A stretch of 64,000 bases of DNA, taken from positions 868,001 to 932,000 of the forward strand of contig NZ_CP118976.1 in NCBI RefSeq assembly GCF_029024945.1, read 5' to 3'. Position 1 is the stretch's first letter, and every line of letters starts with the position of its first letter. The position numbers and the translations under genes were made by a program. The notes under the pieces are model-generated. The model was not told where the DNA came from. It worked only from the letters and a program-made list of their open reading frames with translations, and ran no database searches. Below, piece by piece: positions 1 to 14,206 of this stretch. The stretch comes from Staphylococcus succinus (GTDB taxonomy: Bacteria > Bacillota > Bacilli > Staphylococcales > Staphylococcaceae).

Positions 1-1
1 G

Positions 2-1570
2 AATGCAGAAGATGAAAAAGAAATATTCTCCATGTATTATGATTATTCAGAACCAATTAGAAAAATTGCCAATCACAGAGTATTAGCAGTAAACCGTGGT
101 GAAAAAGAAAAAGTGCTATCCGTAAAATTAGATATGGATACTCAAGGCATCGACAATTTTATACGTAAAAATGAAATTAAAGGTCAGCATGAAGGTACCT
201 ACATCATAGAAGATGCGATTAAAGATAGTTTGAAACGTCTAATTATGCCTTCTATCGAAAGAGAGATAAGGGCTGATTTAACTGATAAAGCAGAAAATCA
301 TGCTATTGATGTTTTTAGTGAAAATTTAAGAAACCTATTATTACAACCACCTATGCAAGGTAAACAAATATTAGGTGTAGACCCTGCATTTAGAACAGGG
401 TGTAAACTGGCTGTGATTAATCCTTTTGGCACATTCGTTGCAAAAGGCGTCATGTATCCACATCCACCAGTTAATAAAAAAGCAGAAGCTGAAAGTTTAT
501 TTGTTAAATTTGTTAAGGATTATGACGTAGAACTTATAGCAATAGGTAATGGTACAGCAAGTCGAGAAACAGAACAATTTGTTGCTACAATGATACAAAC
601 GCATAAACTTAACGTACAATTTATCATCGTTAACGAAGCCGGAGCATCCGTTTATTCTGCATCAGAAGTAGCAAGAACGGAATTTCCAGATTTTCAAGTA
701 GAAGAACGTAGTGCTGTGTCTATTGGTAGAAGAGTACAAGATCCTTTAAGTGAACTCGTTAAAATAGATCCTAAATCTATAGGCGTTGGTCAATATCAAC
801 ATGATGTGAATCAAAAAGCATTAGAAGGCGCGTTAACTTTTGTCGTAGAAACAGCAGTTAACCAAGTAGGTGTAGATGTAAATACAGCATCGAGATCATT
901 ATTACAATATGTTTCTGGTTTATCAACAACCATAGCTCAAAATATTATTGACTACAGAGAAGAAAATGGTGCTATAAAACATAATAAAGATATAGCCAAA
1001 GTTAAACGACTTGGGGCTAAAACGTTTGAACAAAGTATAGGATTTTTAAGAATTGTAGATGGTACAGAAGCCCTAGACAATACATCTATTCATCCAGAAA
1101 GTTACGATGCAACGTATCAATTACTTAGTGAAATTAAAATGGATACGCAAGATTTAGGAACAGAAAGACTTAAAGCTGCTCTAAATCAATTAGACGTAGT
1201 AACGATGGCTGAAAAATTAAATATTGGCCAACCAACATTAGAAGATATAATTCAATCATTGATTGCACCAAATAGAGATCCACGTGATGAATTTGAAACA
1301 CCAATATTAAAATCAGACGTATTGTCCATTGAAGACTTATCTAAAAATATGAAATTAAGTGGTACAGTTAGAAACGTTGTAGATTTTGGTGCATTCGTTG
1401 ATATAGGAGTAAAACAAGATGGGCTTGTTCACGTCTCTAAACTTTCTAAGAAATTTGTAAAAAATCCAATGGACATTGTTAGTGTTGGTGATATTGTAGA
1501 TGTCTGGATTCTTGATATAGATGATAAAAAAGGGAAAGTTTCATTAACGATGATTGATCCTAATGGATAA
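2..1570 (+). CDS. tex: Tex family RNA-binding transcription accessory protein (5' truncated by window edge)
   Basis: The reading frame is open from the first bases of the window, so the N-terminal roughly 190 residues lie outside; full Tex proteins have about 715-780 residues. Visible parts are the YqgF/RNase H-like fold (VDPAFRTGCKLAV), the helix-hairpin-helix region (SGLSTTIAQNIIDYREENG) and a C-terminal S1 RNA-binding domain (LSGTVRNVVDFGAFVDIGV) in the last 75 residues. Tex binds nucleic acid and affects transcription and translation fidelity in the cytoplasm. The stop codon lies 5 bases past the likely start of the next gene, so the two are co-translated. Confidence 0.95.
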   Translation, partial: NAEDEKEIFSMYYDYSEPIRKIANHRVLAVNRGEKEKVLSVKLDMDTQGIDNFIRKNEIKGQHEGTYIIEDAIKDSLKRLIMPSIEREIRADLTDKAENHAIDVFSENLRNLLLQPPMQGKQILGVDPAFRTGCKLAVINPFGTFVAKGVMYPHPPVNKKAEAESLFVKFVKDYDVELIAIGNGTASRETEQFVATMIQTHKLNVQFIIVNEAGASVYSASEVARTEFPDFQVEERSAVSIGRRVQDPLSELVKIDPKSIGVGQYQHDVNQKALEGALTFVVETAVNQVGVDVNTASRSLLQYVSGLSTTIAQNIIDYREENGAIKHNKDIAKVKRLGAKTFEQSIGFLRIVDGTEALDNTSIHPESYDATYQLLSEIKMDTQDLGTERLKAALNQLDVVTMAEKLNIGQPTLEDIIQSLIAPNRDPRDEFETPILKSDVLSIEDLSKNMKLSGTVRNVVDFGAFVDIGVKQDGLVHVSKLSKKFVKNPMDIVSVGDIVDVWILDIDDKKGKVSLTMIDPNG

Positions 1571-2009
1571 TAAGACGTTACAACGATTAACAGAAACTAT
1601 TTCTGAAGAATATTTTGGTATGCCTTTTAAACATAAAGCGTATTTCAACAAAAGGCTAAAAACAACTGGCGGACGTTACTTACTCAGAAATCATAATATT
1701 GAGGTTAATGAAAAACAGTATTATAAATTTGGACAAGAAGCGATTGAAAGTATAATCAAGCATGAGTTATGCCATTATCATCTTCATATTCAAGGTAAAG
1801 GTTATAAACACAAAGATAATGATTTTAAAGTGTTAAGTACAAAGACTGGGGCACCTAGATATTGTGCAGCATTAGAAACTTATGAAGAAAGAGCAAATTA
1901 TATTTATAAATGTAATAAATGTGAAATGGAATTTCCGAGAATAAGAAAAGTAGATACAGCTAAAATGGTTTGTGGACATTGCAAAGGTAAATTAGTACAA
2001 CAAAAATAA
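1563..2009 (+). CDS. SprT-like zinc metalloprotein
   Basis: A 148-residue protein of the SprT/YdcK family. It has the HELCH form of the HExxH zinc motif (about residues 64-68) followed by a zinc-ribbon with CNKC and CGHC pairs near the C-terminus. I prefer the ATG at 1563 (MDNKTLQRLTE), which matches staphylococcal relatives, over an in-frame TTG at 1554. It overlaps the end of tex by 8 bases, an arrangement seen in other staphylococci. Eukaryotic SPRTN relatives are proteases for DNA-protein crosslinks; the bacterial role is unknown. Confidence 0.9.
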   Translation: MDNKTLQRLTETISEEYFGMPFKHKAYFNKRLKTTGGRYLLRNHNIEVNEKQYYKFGQEAIESIIKHELCHYHLHIQGKGYKHKDNDFKVLSTKTGAPRYCAALETYEERANYIYKCNKCEMEFPRIRKVDTAKMVCGHCKGKLVQQK

Positions 2010-2018
2010 AGCGATTAG

Positions 2019-2063
2019 GCGAGTAGAAAATCAATGATAAAGATGATTTTCTACTCGCTTTTT
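2019..2063 (+). terminator. Rho-independent terminator after the SprT-like gene
   Basis: A 15-bp perfect stem (GCGAGTAGAAAATCA, 2019-2033, with its complement at 2044-2058) with a 10-nt loop, followed by a T run. It ends the tex/SprT-like unit. Confidence 0.9.
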
Positions 2064-2291
2064 ATATTTATTATGGCAAAAATGCTGTTTTAGAAGCTGA
2101 ATACATATGTTTTTTTATGTAATTTGTGATAATAAGATAAATATATGTGAAACAATGTCATTTTACTCGTTTTTGTTTTGAAATAACATTGACGATAGTT
2201 TGATTATATTATATGATAATAAACGTTGCGAAATTGATAAGCAATCAAGTAAAGCAAACATTAATTTTGTTAATTAAATTTTAAAAACGTA

Positions 2292-2320
2292 TTGACAAAT
2301 ATTTACAAATAGATTACAAT
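2292..2320 (+). promoter_or_regulatory. Promoter of the tRNA-rRNA operon
   Basis: A perfect -35 TTGACA (2292-2297), 17-bp spacer and TACAAT -10 (2315-2320), 36 bases before tRNA-Leu. It is the only strong promoter seen in the 290-bp AT-rich gap between the SprT-like gene and tRNA-Leu, and probably drives the two tRNAs and the rRNA genes together. I see nothing else in that gap. Confidence 0.8.
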
Positions 2321-2356
2321 TAATGTTGTAACTTTAATAATTAATCGTTTAGCCAA

Positions 2357-2439
<83 letters not shown>

Positions 2440-2468
2440 TCAAAAAACTTTTAATTATTCGAAATAAA

Positions 2469-2542
2469 GCGGGTGTAGTTTAATGGCAAAACCTCAGCCT
2501 TCCAAGCTGATGTTGTGGGTTCGATTCCCATCACCCGCTCCA
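2469..2542 (+). tRNA. tRNA-Gly (anticodon TCC)
   Basis: Acceptor stem GCGGGTG pairs with CACCCGC, anticodon loop CTTCCAA gives TCC, T-loop TTCGATT, and an encoded CCA end. It lies 29 bases after tRNA-Leu, so both are probably cut from one rRNA precursor. Confidence 0.96.
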
Positions 2543-2682
2543 TTAGAAACATTGATGAACATTGAAAACTGAATCGCAATATGTCAACGTTAATTCCGAA
2601 CACAACATTAAATTGTTGGTTCAAACGTGTTAGAGATAACACACAAATTAGTATTTTATGAGCTAATCAAACATCATAATCA
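2543..2682 (+). promoter_or_regulatory. rRNA leader with boxA-like motif
   Basis: The 140-bp stretch between tRNA-Gly and 16S holds a boxA-like antitermination motif (ATTGAAAACTGAA, from 2561). A near copy (ATTGAAAACTAGA, from 4345) lies in the 16S-23S spacer. In firmicutes such sites bind NusB/NusE; that role here is inferred. I see no separate strong promoter. Confidence 0.55.
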
Positions 2683-7444
<4,762 letters not shown>

Positions 7445-7525
7445 TATTAAACCAGTTTTGATTGGTAACTTTTTAAATTTTACTTACTATCTAGTTTTGA
7501 ATGTATAATTTCATACATTTCATTG

Positions 7526-7640
7526 TCTGGTGACAATGGCAAAGAGGTCACACCTGTTCCCATGCCGAACACAGAAGTTAAGCTCTTTAGCGCCGATGGT
7601 AGTCGGACTTACGTTCCGCGAGAGTAGGACGTTGCCAGGC
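7526..7640 (+). rRNA. rrf: 5S ribosomal RNA
   Basis: A 115-nt gene starting TCTGGTGACAATGGC and ending GTTGCCAGGC; the two ends pair. It lies 81 bases after 23S. No further tRNA genes follow it. Confidence 0.96.
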
Positions 7641-7645
7641 AGTTT

Positions 7646-7671
7646 GAGACCTTAGAGGGTCTCTTTTTTTT
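7646..7671 (+). terminator. rRNA operon terminator
   Basis: Stem GAGACC/GGTCTC with a 6-nt loop, followed by eight or more T residues, directly after 5S. Confidence 0.9.
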
Positions 7672-7699
7672 ATTATAAAAAAGTAATTTAATATCATTT

Positions 7700-7722
7700 G
7701 AGGCTCTTAGGAGTCTCTTTTT
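7700..7722 (+). terminator. Second, weaker rRNA terminator
   Basis: Stem GAGGCTC/GAGTCTC (7 pairs, one G-T) with loop TTAG and five T residues, about 30 bases beyond the first terminator. Tandem terminators are common after rRNA operons. The roughly 90 bp that follow, up to the repeat array, hold no gene that I can see. Confidence 0.6.
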
Positions 7723-7813
7723 ATTTATCATAAAATATAAATACAACTCTTTTTTATCCGACTAAGCCTGTTCAATAAAAGAAGAATTATGGCCTACAAT
7801 GAATAAACTAATA

Positions 7814-8171
7814 ATTGAGAAGTGTAACTTTAAGGAATACCTGAGCCAAGGCTCATGCATAAGAACCACTAATCTCAATAAATTGAGAAGTGTAACTTTA
7901 AGGAATACCTGAGCTAAAGCTCATGCATAAGAACCACTAATCTCAATAAATTGAGAAGTGTAACTTTAAGGAATACCTGAGCTAAAGCTCATGCATAAGA
8001 ACCACTAATCTCAATAAATTGAGAAGTGTAACTTTAAGGAATACCTGAGCTAAAGCTCATGCATAAGAACCACTAATCTCAATAAATTGAGAAGTGTAAC
8101 TTTAAGGAATACCTGAGCTAAAGCTCATGCATAAGAACCACTAATCTCAATAAATTGAGAAGTGGTTCTAT
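7814..8171. repeat. Tandem palindromic repeat array 1 (68-bp unit, five units plus a terminal half)
   Basis: Units start at 7814, 7882, 7950, 8018 and 8086, with a terminal half at 8154. Each unit can form an outer stem, ATTGAGA+AGTG with CACT+TCTCAAT (a 2-nt AA bulge on the right arm), and an inner hairpin GAGCT-AA-AGCTC. The first copy has GAGCC-AA-GGCTC instead, a compensated change. Across each junction lies a perfect dyad, TCTCAAT-AA-ATTGAGA. In the terminal half the dyad lengthens to AGAACCACT/AGTGGTTCT. There are no unique spacers, so it is not a CRISPR. It sits between the rRNA terminators and the 3' end of ilvA. Function unknown. Confidence 0.95.
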
Positions 8172-8200
8172 AAAAAAAAGGCTTAGCATGATTGCTAAGC
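8172..8200 (-). terminator. Terminator of the ilv-leu operon
   Basis: On the minus strand, stem GCTTAGCA/TGCTAAGC with a 4-nt loop is followed by C and eight T residues. It directly follows the ilvA stop codon and abuts repeat array 1. Confidence 0.88.
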
Positions 8201-8202
8201 TT

Positions 8203-9471
8203 TTAAATAAGAAGTGAGTAAAGCATTTTATTTTCATTGATATAAATATTTGAGGAATCAAATTCATCAACATTGGCTTTTAAATTATCTAAACCTGCAT
8301 GGTTATATAATTGTATGCCTATGATTACTGTACCTGTATTTTGTGATGATTTTTTCAAATATTCAAATTTAGTAATGTCGTCTTTTGGACCAAGTACATC
8401 GTTAACAAACTCTCTTAAAGCACCAGGACGTTGAGGGAAGTTTAATATAAAATAGTGTTTCATTTCTTCAAATAACAATGAACGTTCTTCTATTTCCTTC
8501 ATGCGGTTAATATCATTATTACCACCACTAACTACGCATACAACTGTTTTACCTTTAATTTGTGATTTATATTGATCAAGCGCAGCTACGCTTAAAGCGC
8601 CAGCAGGTTCTGCTATAATTGCTTGTTTTGAATACATATCCAAGATTGTTGTGCATACTGCTCCTTCATGGACTTGAACATAATCATCAACTACATCTTT
8701 AGCAATATCATAAGTGATTTGACCTACTCTAGCTACTGAAGCGCCATCTACAAACTTATCAATATTAGGTAATGTTACGATTTGATTTTCAACAACTACG
8801 GATTGATACATACTACTGGCTCCAGCAGGTTCTACGCCTACTATTGAGGTTTGAGGTGAATGATTTTTAAAGTAAGTACCAACACCGGAAATGAGTCCAC
8901 CGCCACCAATAGCAGCAAATAAATAATCAAATTGTACATTGTCTTCTTTAGATTGTTCAATAATTTCTTTAGCAAGTGTACCTTGTCCTGCAATTGTATA
9001 AATATTATTAAAGGGATCAATAAAATTCATTTTATTATCTTCTGTATACAGGAGTGCTTCTTTTAAGCAATCATCAAAAGTATCACCTGTAAGAATGACT
9101 TCAGTGTTTTCACCACCAAAGAATTTAACTTGATTTATCTTTTGAAGTGGTGTAGTTACAGGCATAAAGATAACTGCATTCAAATTTAATTTACTCGCAG
9201 TATATGCTACACCTTGCGCATGGTTGCCTGCACTTGCACACGTAATACCACTTTGTCTTTCACTTTCAGTTAGGGTTACAATCGCATTGTAAGCACCTCT
9301 AAGTTTGAAAGATCTTACCCATTGTAAATCTTCTCTTTTTAGGTATACATTACATTCATATTTATGAGATAAATAATGATCTTTTTGTAATGGTGTCTCT
9401 TTAACAATATCTTTTAATTGTAAGAAAGCTTCATCGATATCTTTTGAAGAAACAGTTGTTTTTACAGTCAT
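8203..9471 (-). CDS. ilvA: Threonine ammonia-lyase (biosynthetic threonine deaminase)
   Basis: PLP enzyme converting threonine to 2-oxobutanoate, the first committed step to isoleucine. The PLP lysine lies in SFKLRGAYNA (about residue 60) and the glycine-rich phosphate-binding loop is AIGGGGLISG. A C-terminal ACT-like regulatory domain (about residues 325-422) suggests isoleucine feedback. 422 residues from the ATG at 9471, which has AAAGGTG 8 bases upstream; a GTG at 9480 is in frame but too close to the ribosome site. It is the last gene of the operon. Confidence 0.96.
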   Translation of the reverse strand: MTVKTTVSSKDIDEAFLQLKDIVKETPLQKDHYLSHKYECNVYLKREDLQWVRSFKLRGAYNAIVTLTESERQSGITCASAGNHAQGVAYTASKLNLNAVIFMPVTTPLQKINQVKFFGGENTEVILTGDTFDDCLKEALLYTEDNKMNFIDPFNNIYTIAGQGTLAKEIIEQSKEDNVQFDYLFAAIGGGGLISGVGTYFKNHSPQTSIVGVEPAGASSMYQSVVVENQIVTLPNIDKFVDGASVARVGQITYDIAKDVVDDYVQVHEGAVCTTILDMYSKQAIIAEPAGALSVAALDQYKSQIKGKTVVCVVSGGNNDINRMKEIEERSLLFEEMKHYFILNFPQRPGALREFVNDVLGPKDDITKFEYLKKSSQNTGTVIIGIQLYNHAGLDNLKANVDEFDSSNIYINENKMLYSLLI

Positions 9472-9500
9472 AAATTTCACACCTTTATATATTTATATTA

Positions 9501-10076
9501 CTAGAACGTTTTAGCAGTTTCATAGGCTTTTATTTCATTTTCGTATTCCAAAGTTAATGCGACATCGTCTAGGCCATTAACAAGTTTGTTTTTCCACGTT
9601 TCATCTATATCGAAGCTAAAAGTTTTATCAGAAGTTGATACAGTTTGATTTGGTAAATTTACTGTAATTTCCTTAGCCTCAGCTAGATATCTTCTTATAT
9701 CTTCATTTAAAATAATTGGTAGCATTGCGTTTTTAGTACAGTTCATATAAAAGATATCACTGTAACTACCGGCAATGATAATATCAAAGCCATAGTCTTT
9801 TAGGGCCCAAGCAGCATGCTCACGACTTGAGCCACAGCCGAAGTTATCTCCAGTAATTAAAATCGTGGCATCTCGATATTCAGGCTTGTTTGGGTTAAAA
9901 TCAGGATTATCTGTTCCATCATCTAAATAACGCCATTCATCGAAAGCAAAAGGGCCGAACCCGGTTTTGGAAATTCTTTTCAAATGGGCTTTAGGTATAA
10001 TTTGGTCTGTATCAATATTGTCATGAAAAAGTGGAACTACTTTTCCAGTATAGGTTGTGATTGGTTTAATCTCCAT
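9501..10076 (-). CDS. leuD: 3-isopropylmalate dehydratase small subunit
   Basis: Partner of LeuC in the isomerisation of 2- to 3-isopropylmalate. The aconitase swivel-domain motif is visible (GDNFGCGSSREHAAWAL). 191 residues from the ATG at 10076 (MEIKPITTYTG), preceded by AAAGGTGG inside the leuC end; it starts one base after the leuC stop, so the two subunits are translationally coupled. Confidence 0.96.
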   Translation of the reverse strand: MEIKPITTYTGKVVPLFHDNIDTDQIIPKAHLKRISKTGFGPFAFDEWRYLDDGTDNPDFNPNKPEYRDATILITGDNFGCGSSREHAAWALKDYGFDIIIAGSYSDIFYMNCTKNAMLPIILNEDIRRYLAEAKEITVNLPNQTVSTSDKTFSFDIDETWKNKLVNGLDDVALTLEYENEIKAYETAKTF

Positions 10077-10077
10077 T

Positions 10078-11448
10078 TTATACAACCACCTTTCTAACAT
10101 CTACGAATTTACCTTTGATTGCTGCAGCTGCTGCCATTGCTGGGGATACAAGGTGTGTTCTTGCACCTTTACCTTGTCGGCCTTCAAAATTACGATTACT
10201 TGTTGAGGCACAATGTACACCATTTGGCACTTGGTCAGGGTTCATACCTAAACACATTGAACATCCAGGTTCTCTCCATTCAAAACCTGCCTCTTTAAAA
10301 ATTTTGTCTAAACCGAGCTTTTCTGCTTCAATCTTAACAGTACGTGAACCAGGTACAACTATTGCAGTGATATTAGGATGTACGGTATGACCATTAACGA
10401 TATGACTTGCTTCTACTAAATCAGATAGGCGAGCATTCGTACAGGAACCTAAAAATACATAACCCAAATCAATATCTTCAGCTTTTTGGCCAGGTTCTAG
10501 CCCCATATATTTATAAGCACGTTCATCATTTACATTTTGTATTTCAGGGAAGGGTGTGCTAAAGCTTACGCCCATTTCTGGGCTTGTTCCCCAAGTGACT
10601 TGAGGCTCTAAGTCTGTTACATCCATTTCGATGACTTTATCAAATACGGCATCATCATCACTATACAGCTCACGCCATTCATCTACTGAATATTCAAAAT
10701 TAGTTGCATAAGGACGACCTTTTACATATTCAAAAGTAGTTTCGTCTGGTTGCATCATGCCGTATTTTGCACCGGCTTCAATAGCCATATTACAAATGGT
10801 CATTCTTGCGTCCATAGATAAATTTCGAATTGTTTCACCAGAGAATTCTAAAGCATAGCCTGTGCCGAAATCTACACCATATTGACTAATTAAGTGCAGA
10901 ATAATATCCTTCGCGTAAACGCCATTTGGTAATTTGCCGTTAACATCAATTTTGAGATTTTTTGGCTTAGTTTGCCAAAGTGATTGTGTGGCAAATACAT
11001 GTTCAACTTCACTTGTACCAATACCAAAAGCAATAGCTCCAAAAGCACCATGTGTTGCTGTATGTGAATCGCCACATACAATTGTTTTACCTGGTTGTGT
11101 TAAGCCAGTTTCTGGTCCAACCATATGCACAATACCTTGTTCATCGGATCCCATATCAAAAATATGAACGCCAAATGCTTTAGCATTGTCTTGCAATGTA
11201 GTGATTTGTTTATTTGCTATTTCGTCTTTAATGTTATAAATATCTACTGTTGGTACATTGTGGTCTAGTGTTGCAAAAGTTAAATCTGGGCGACGTAATT
11301 GTCTGTTTTGAATTCTAAGTCCTTCAAATGCTTGAGGAGATGTAACTTCATGTATAAGGTGCAAATCTATATATAATAACTGTGGGTCACCTTCTTTACC
11401 AGTTAAGACATGCTTATTCCAAACTTTATCAAATAGTGTTTTACCCAT
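10078..11448 (-). CDS. leuC: 3-isopropylmalate dehydratase large subunit
   Basis: 456-residue aconitase-family enzyme of leucine synthesis. Cysteines for the 4Fe-4S cluster are in GSCTNAR and CSMCLGMN; the substrate-binding region GDSHTATHGAFGA is intact. It follows leuB by 17 bases with a GGAGG-type ribosome site. Confidence 0.97.
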   Translation of the reverse strand: MGKTLFDKVWNKHVLTGKEGDPQLLYIDLHLIHEVTSPQAFEGLRIQNRQLRRPDLTFATLDHNVPTVDIYNIKDEIANKQITTLQDNAKAFGVHIFDMGSDEQGIVHMVGPETGLTQPGKTIVCGDSHTATHGAFGAIAFGIGTSEVEHVFATQSLWQTKPKNLKIDVNGKLPNGVYAKDIILHLISQYGVDFGTGYALEFSGETIRNLSMDARMTICNMAIEAGAKYGMMQPDETTFEYVKGRPYATNFEYSVDEWRELYSDDDAVFDKVIEMDVTDLEPQVTWGTSPEMGVSFSTPFPEIQNVNDERAYKYMGLEPGQKAEDIDLGYVFLGSCTNARLSDLVEASHIVNGHTVHPNITAIVVPGSRTVKIEAEKLGLDKIFKEAGFEWREPGCSMCLGMNPDQVPNGVHCASTSNRNFEGRQGKGARTHLVSPAMAAAAAIKGKFVDVRKVVV

Positions 11449-11465
11449 ATGACATCTCCTCCTTT

Positions 11466-12506
11466 TTATATTTTACCTTTAACAAAATTAAAAATTTCTG
11501 ACGTTTTATATTTACCGTTCAAATCACTAGTAGTTTTACCATCTTTTATTAATTCATATATAATCGTTTCTAATTTTTCAGCAGCTTCTAATTCATTTAG
11601 ACTCTCTCTCAGACACATTACCACTGACAGTAACATACCAAATGGATTAGCTTTATCTTGATTAGCAATATCAGGTGCTGAACCATGAATTGGTTCATAA
11701 AGTCTTGGACCGCGTTCACTAAAGCTTGCTGATGGTGACAAACCTAAGGAACCAGGAATCACTGAAGCTTCATCACTTAAAATATCACCAAATAAATTTT
11801 CAGTAACAATAACATCAAATTGAGATGGGTTTGTAATTAAATGCATGGCACAAGCGTCAACAAGTAAATGATTAACTTCCACTTCTGGATAATCTTGTGC
11901 AACATCATTAATTACTTTACGCCATAATTTACTGGATGAAAGGACGTTTTCTTTGTCGACTGAAGTTAGTTTTTTATCACGTTTTTGAGCTAAATCAAAA
12001 GCTACTCTAGCAATTCTATCTATCTCAGTACGTGAATAAGTGAGTGAATCAAGCGCATTGTTGTCATCCCATTTTTTAGGTTCTCCGAAATAAATACCAC
12101 CTGTGAGTTCTCTTACGAGAATGAAATCTGTACCTGCAACGCGTTCTTCTTTAATAGGGGATAAATGACTCGTGCCATTCGTTACTGTAGTGGGGCGTAT
12201 ATTTGCAAATAGACCTAAGGCTTTGCGTATGCCTAATAAACCTTGTTCCGGTCTATTATTTGGGTCTGTCCAATTAGGTCCCCCCACAGCACCTAAAAGG
12301 ATTGCATTTGCATTTTTACATGCGGTTAATGTTGAATCTGGAAGTGGTATGCCATGGTTATCTATAGCGATACCGCCGAAATCATGTTTCTCTAATTCAT
12401 AATTAAAATTGAATGATTGACTTAGAAGTTCTAAAATTTCTAACGACCCATTTAAAATTTCTGGGCCAATGCCATCACCTGGAAGTGCTACAATCTTATA
12501 ACTCAT
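11466..12506 (-). CDS. leuB: 3-isopropylmalate dehydrogenase
   Basis: 346 residues. The NAD-dependent oxidative decarboxylation step of leucine synthesis. The start has the family's ALPGDGIGPEI; the metal/substrate region VTENLFGDILSDEAS and the C-terminal EPIHGSAPDIANQD are present. The start codon overlaps the leuA stop (TAATGA). Confidence 0.97.
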   Translation of the reverse strand: MSYKIVALPGDGIGPEILNGSLEILELLSQSFNFNYELEKHDFGGIAIDNHGIPLPDSTLTACKNANAILLGAVGGPNWTDPNNRPEQGLLGIRKALGLFANIRPTTVTNGTSHLSPIKEERVAGTDFILVRELTGGIYFGEPKKWDDNNALDSLTYSRTEIDRIARVAFDLAQKRDKKLTSVDKENVLSSSKLWRKVINDVAQDYPEVEVNHLLVDACAMHLITNPSQFDVIVTENLFGDILSDEASVIPGSLGLSPSASFSERGPRLYEPIHGSAPDIANQDKANPFGMLLSVVMCLRESLNELEAAEKLETIIYELIKDGKTTSDLNGKYKTSEIFNFVKGKI

Positions 12507-14038
12507 TAATGTATACCTTCTTTCTTTGCAGCGTTGGTTACATATTTAGCATGAGCTTCGACATATGCCTTACAAGAAGCAAGTAGTATATCGTGATCAA
12601 TACCTACACCTGTAACAATTTGCTCGTCAATTTTAAGCTGTACATGTACTTCACCTTGAGCATCAGTACCCTCAGTTACCGAATCAATGCGATAATCTAA
12701 AAGTTCAGTTTCACGATTAAAGATGCGATCCACTGCGTTATAAATAGATACGATAGAACCTGTACCAATACTTGAATCTTGATAGGTATGTCCATCTTTA
12801 TCTTTAATCACCACGACAGCACTTTGTAAACCGTTTGATACAAATTGTAATTGTAGATTTTCAACTTGATAGATTGCATTTTGCTCGTGCTCAGTACCTT
12901 GTATTAAAGCGTGTATGTCACGGTCTGTAACAGCTTTCTTCTTATCAGCAATTGTTTTAAATTGTTTGAAGAGAGATTTTTGTTCTTCAGTTCCAATTTC
13001 ATAACCTAGAGCTGTTAGCTTTTCAGCAAAAGCATGTTTACCTGAAAGTTTACCAAGCGGCAACGCTGTTGTATTTACTCCAACAAGTTGAGGTGTCATA
13101 ATCTCATAAGTTTCAGGATTCTTAAGTACACCGTCTTGATGGATGCCTGATTCGTGGCTAAATGCATTTTGGCCAACAATCGCCTTATTTCTAGGGACTC
13201 GAATACCTGCAAATCTAGCAATTAAATCAGATGTTTGTTTCGTTTCTTCTAAATTAATTTGAGTTTGATTGTTGTAATGATCTTGTCGAACGTAAAGGCC
13301 AAGAGCAACTTCTTCAAGCGCTGTATTACCTGCACGTTCCCCAATACCATTTAGAGTGCCTTCAATACGTTTTGCGCCATTTTCAATTGCTGCCATACTA
13401 TTTGCTACTGCTAGTCCAAGGTCATCATGACAATGTGCGCTATAAATCACATCATGATTTGCAGTTATTGATTCTTGAAGTGTTTTGAAAATTTGACCAT
13501 ATTCTGATGGATAACTAAATCCAACAGTATCAGGTATATTGATAACACTAGCACCGGCATTAACAGCTGTTTGAACACATTCTATTAAGAAGGGCAATTC
13601 CGTTCTTGTAGCATCTTCTGGTGAAAATTGAACAATATCGAAATATTGCTTAGCATATGATACGTGTTCAGTGATAGATGCTAATACTTCTTCTTTAGAC
13701 ATCATAAGTTTAGAGTCTCGATGTATAGGACTTGTCGCAATAAATACATGAATTCTTGGTTTTGCTGCTTCTTTAGTTGATTCATAAACTGCATCTATAT
13801 CTTTTTTTACACAACGTGCTAATCCACAAACAGCTGTTGTAGTTAATGCTTTAGAAATGGCTTCTATAGATTTAAAACTACCTGTGCTTGATGCAGGGAA
13901 TCCTGCTTCAATAATATCGACGCCCCATTTTTCAAGTTGCTTTGCAATTTTCAACCGTTCATCGAATGAAAAGTTAACACCTGGTGTTTGTTCGCCGTCT
14001 CTTAGTGTTGTATCAAATATTTGAATATGGCTACTCAT
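12506..14038 (-). CDS. leuA: 2-isopropylmalate synthase
   Basis: 510-residue enzyme condensing acetyl-CoA with 2-oxoisovalerate, the committed step to leucine. The N-terminal DTTLRDGEQTPG motif and metal-binding HxH (SAHCHDDLG) mark the catalytic TIM barrel. The C-terminal LeuA dimer/allosteric domain (about 385-505) indicates leucine feedback. I chose the ATG at 14038 (MSSHIQIFDTT), with GAGGAGA upstream. A 170-bp gap separates it from ilvC. Confidence 0.97.
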   Translation of the reverse strand: MSSHIQIFDTTLRDGEQTPGVNFSFDERLKIAKQLEKWGVDIIEAGFPASSTGSFKSIEAISKALTTTAVCGLARCVKKDIDAVYESTKEAAKPRIHVFIATSPIHRDSKLMMSKEEVLASITEHVSYAKQYFDIVQFSPEDATRTELPFLIECVQTAVNAGASVINIPDTVGFSYPSEYGQIFKTLQESITANHDVIYSAHCHDDLGLAVANSMAAIENGAKRIEGTLNGIGERAGNTALEEVALGLYVRQDHYNNQTQINLEETKQTSDLIARFAGIRVPRNKAIVGQNAFSHESGIHQDGVLKNPETYEIMTPQLVGVNTTALPLGKLSGKHAFAEKLTALGYEIGTEEQKSLFKQFKTIADKKKAVTDRDIHALIQGTEHEQNAIYQVENLQLQFVSNGLQSAVVVIKDKDGHTYQDSSIGTGSIVSIYNAVDRIFNRETELLDYRIDSVTEGTDAQGEVHVQLKIDEQIVTGVGIDHDILLASCKAYVEAHAKYVTNAAKKEGIH

Positions 14039-14106
14039 TTTCAACATCTCCTCACAATAATTAGTAACTAGTAACTTAATAAAAGCATGAAATTGTAATA
14101 AGTGAA

Positions 14107-14175
14107 GAGTTATAAGTGGAAAAGTGATATCACGCTATCATTGATAGGGAAGTCACTTCATCCAATTAATAACTC
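14107..14175 (-). other. Long imperfect hairpin between ilvC and leuA
   Basis: The ilvC-leuA gap is the only sizeable one in the operon. It folds into an interrupted hairpin: GAGTTAT/ATAACTC at the base, AAGTGA/TCACTT in the middle and CTATCA-TT-GATAG at the tip. No T run follows in the direction of transcription, so a processing or stability element is likelier than a terminator. This is an inference. Confidence 0.6.
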
Positions 14176-14206
14176 TTTAGTTATCATAACTTTTTAGTGC
14201 TAAATT

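Noticed and set aside
2451..2642. Minus-strand frame over tRNA-Gly
   Set aside because: Overlaps a tRNA and the rRNA leader; no ribosome site.
7814..8171. Possible CRISPR array (regular repeats)
   Set aside because: The whole unit is repeated, with no unique spacers and no cas genes nearby.
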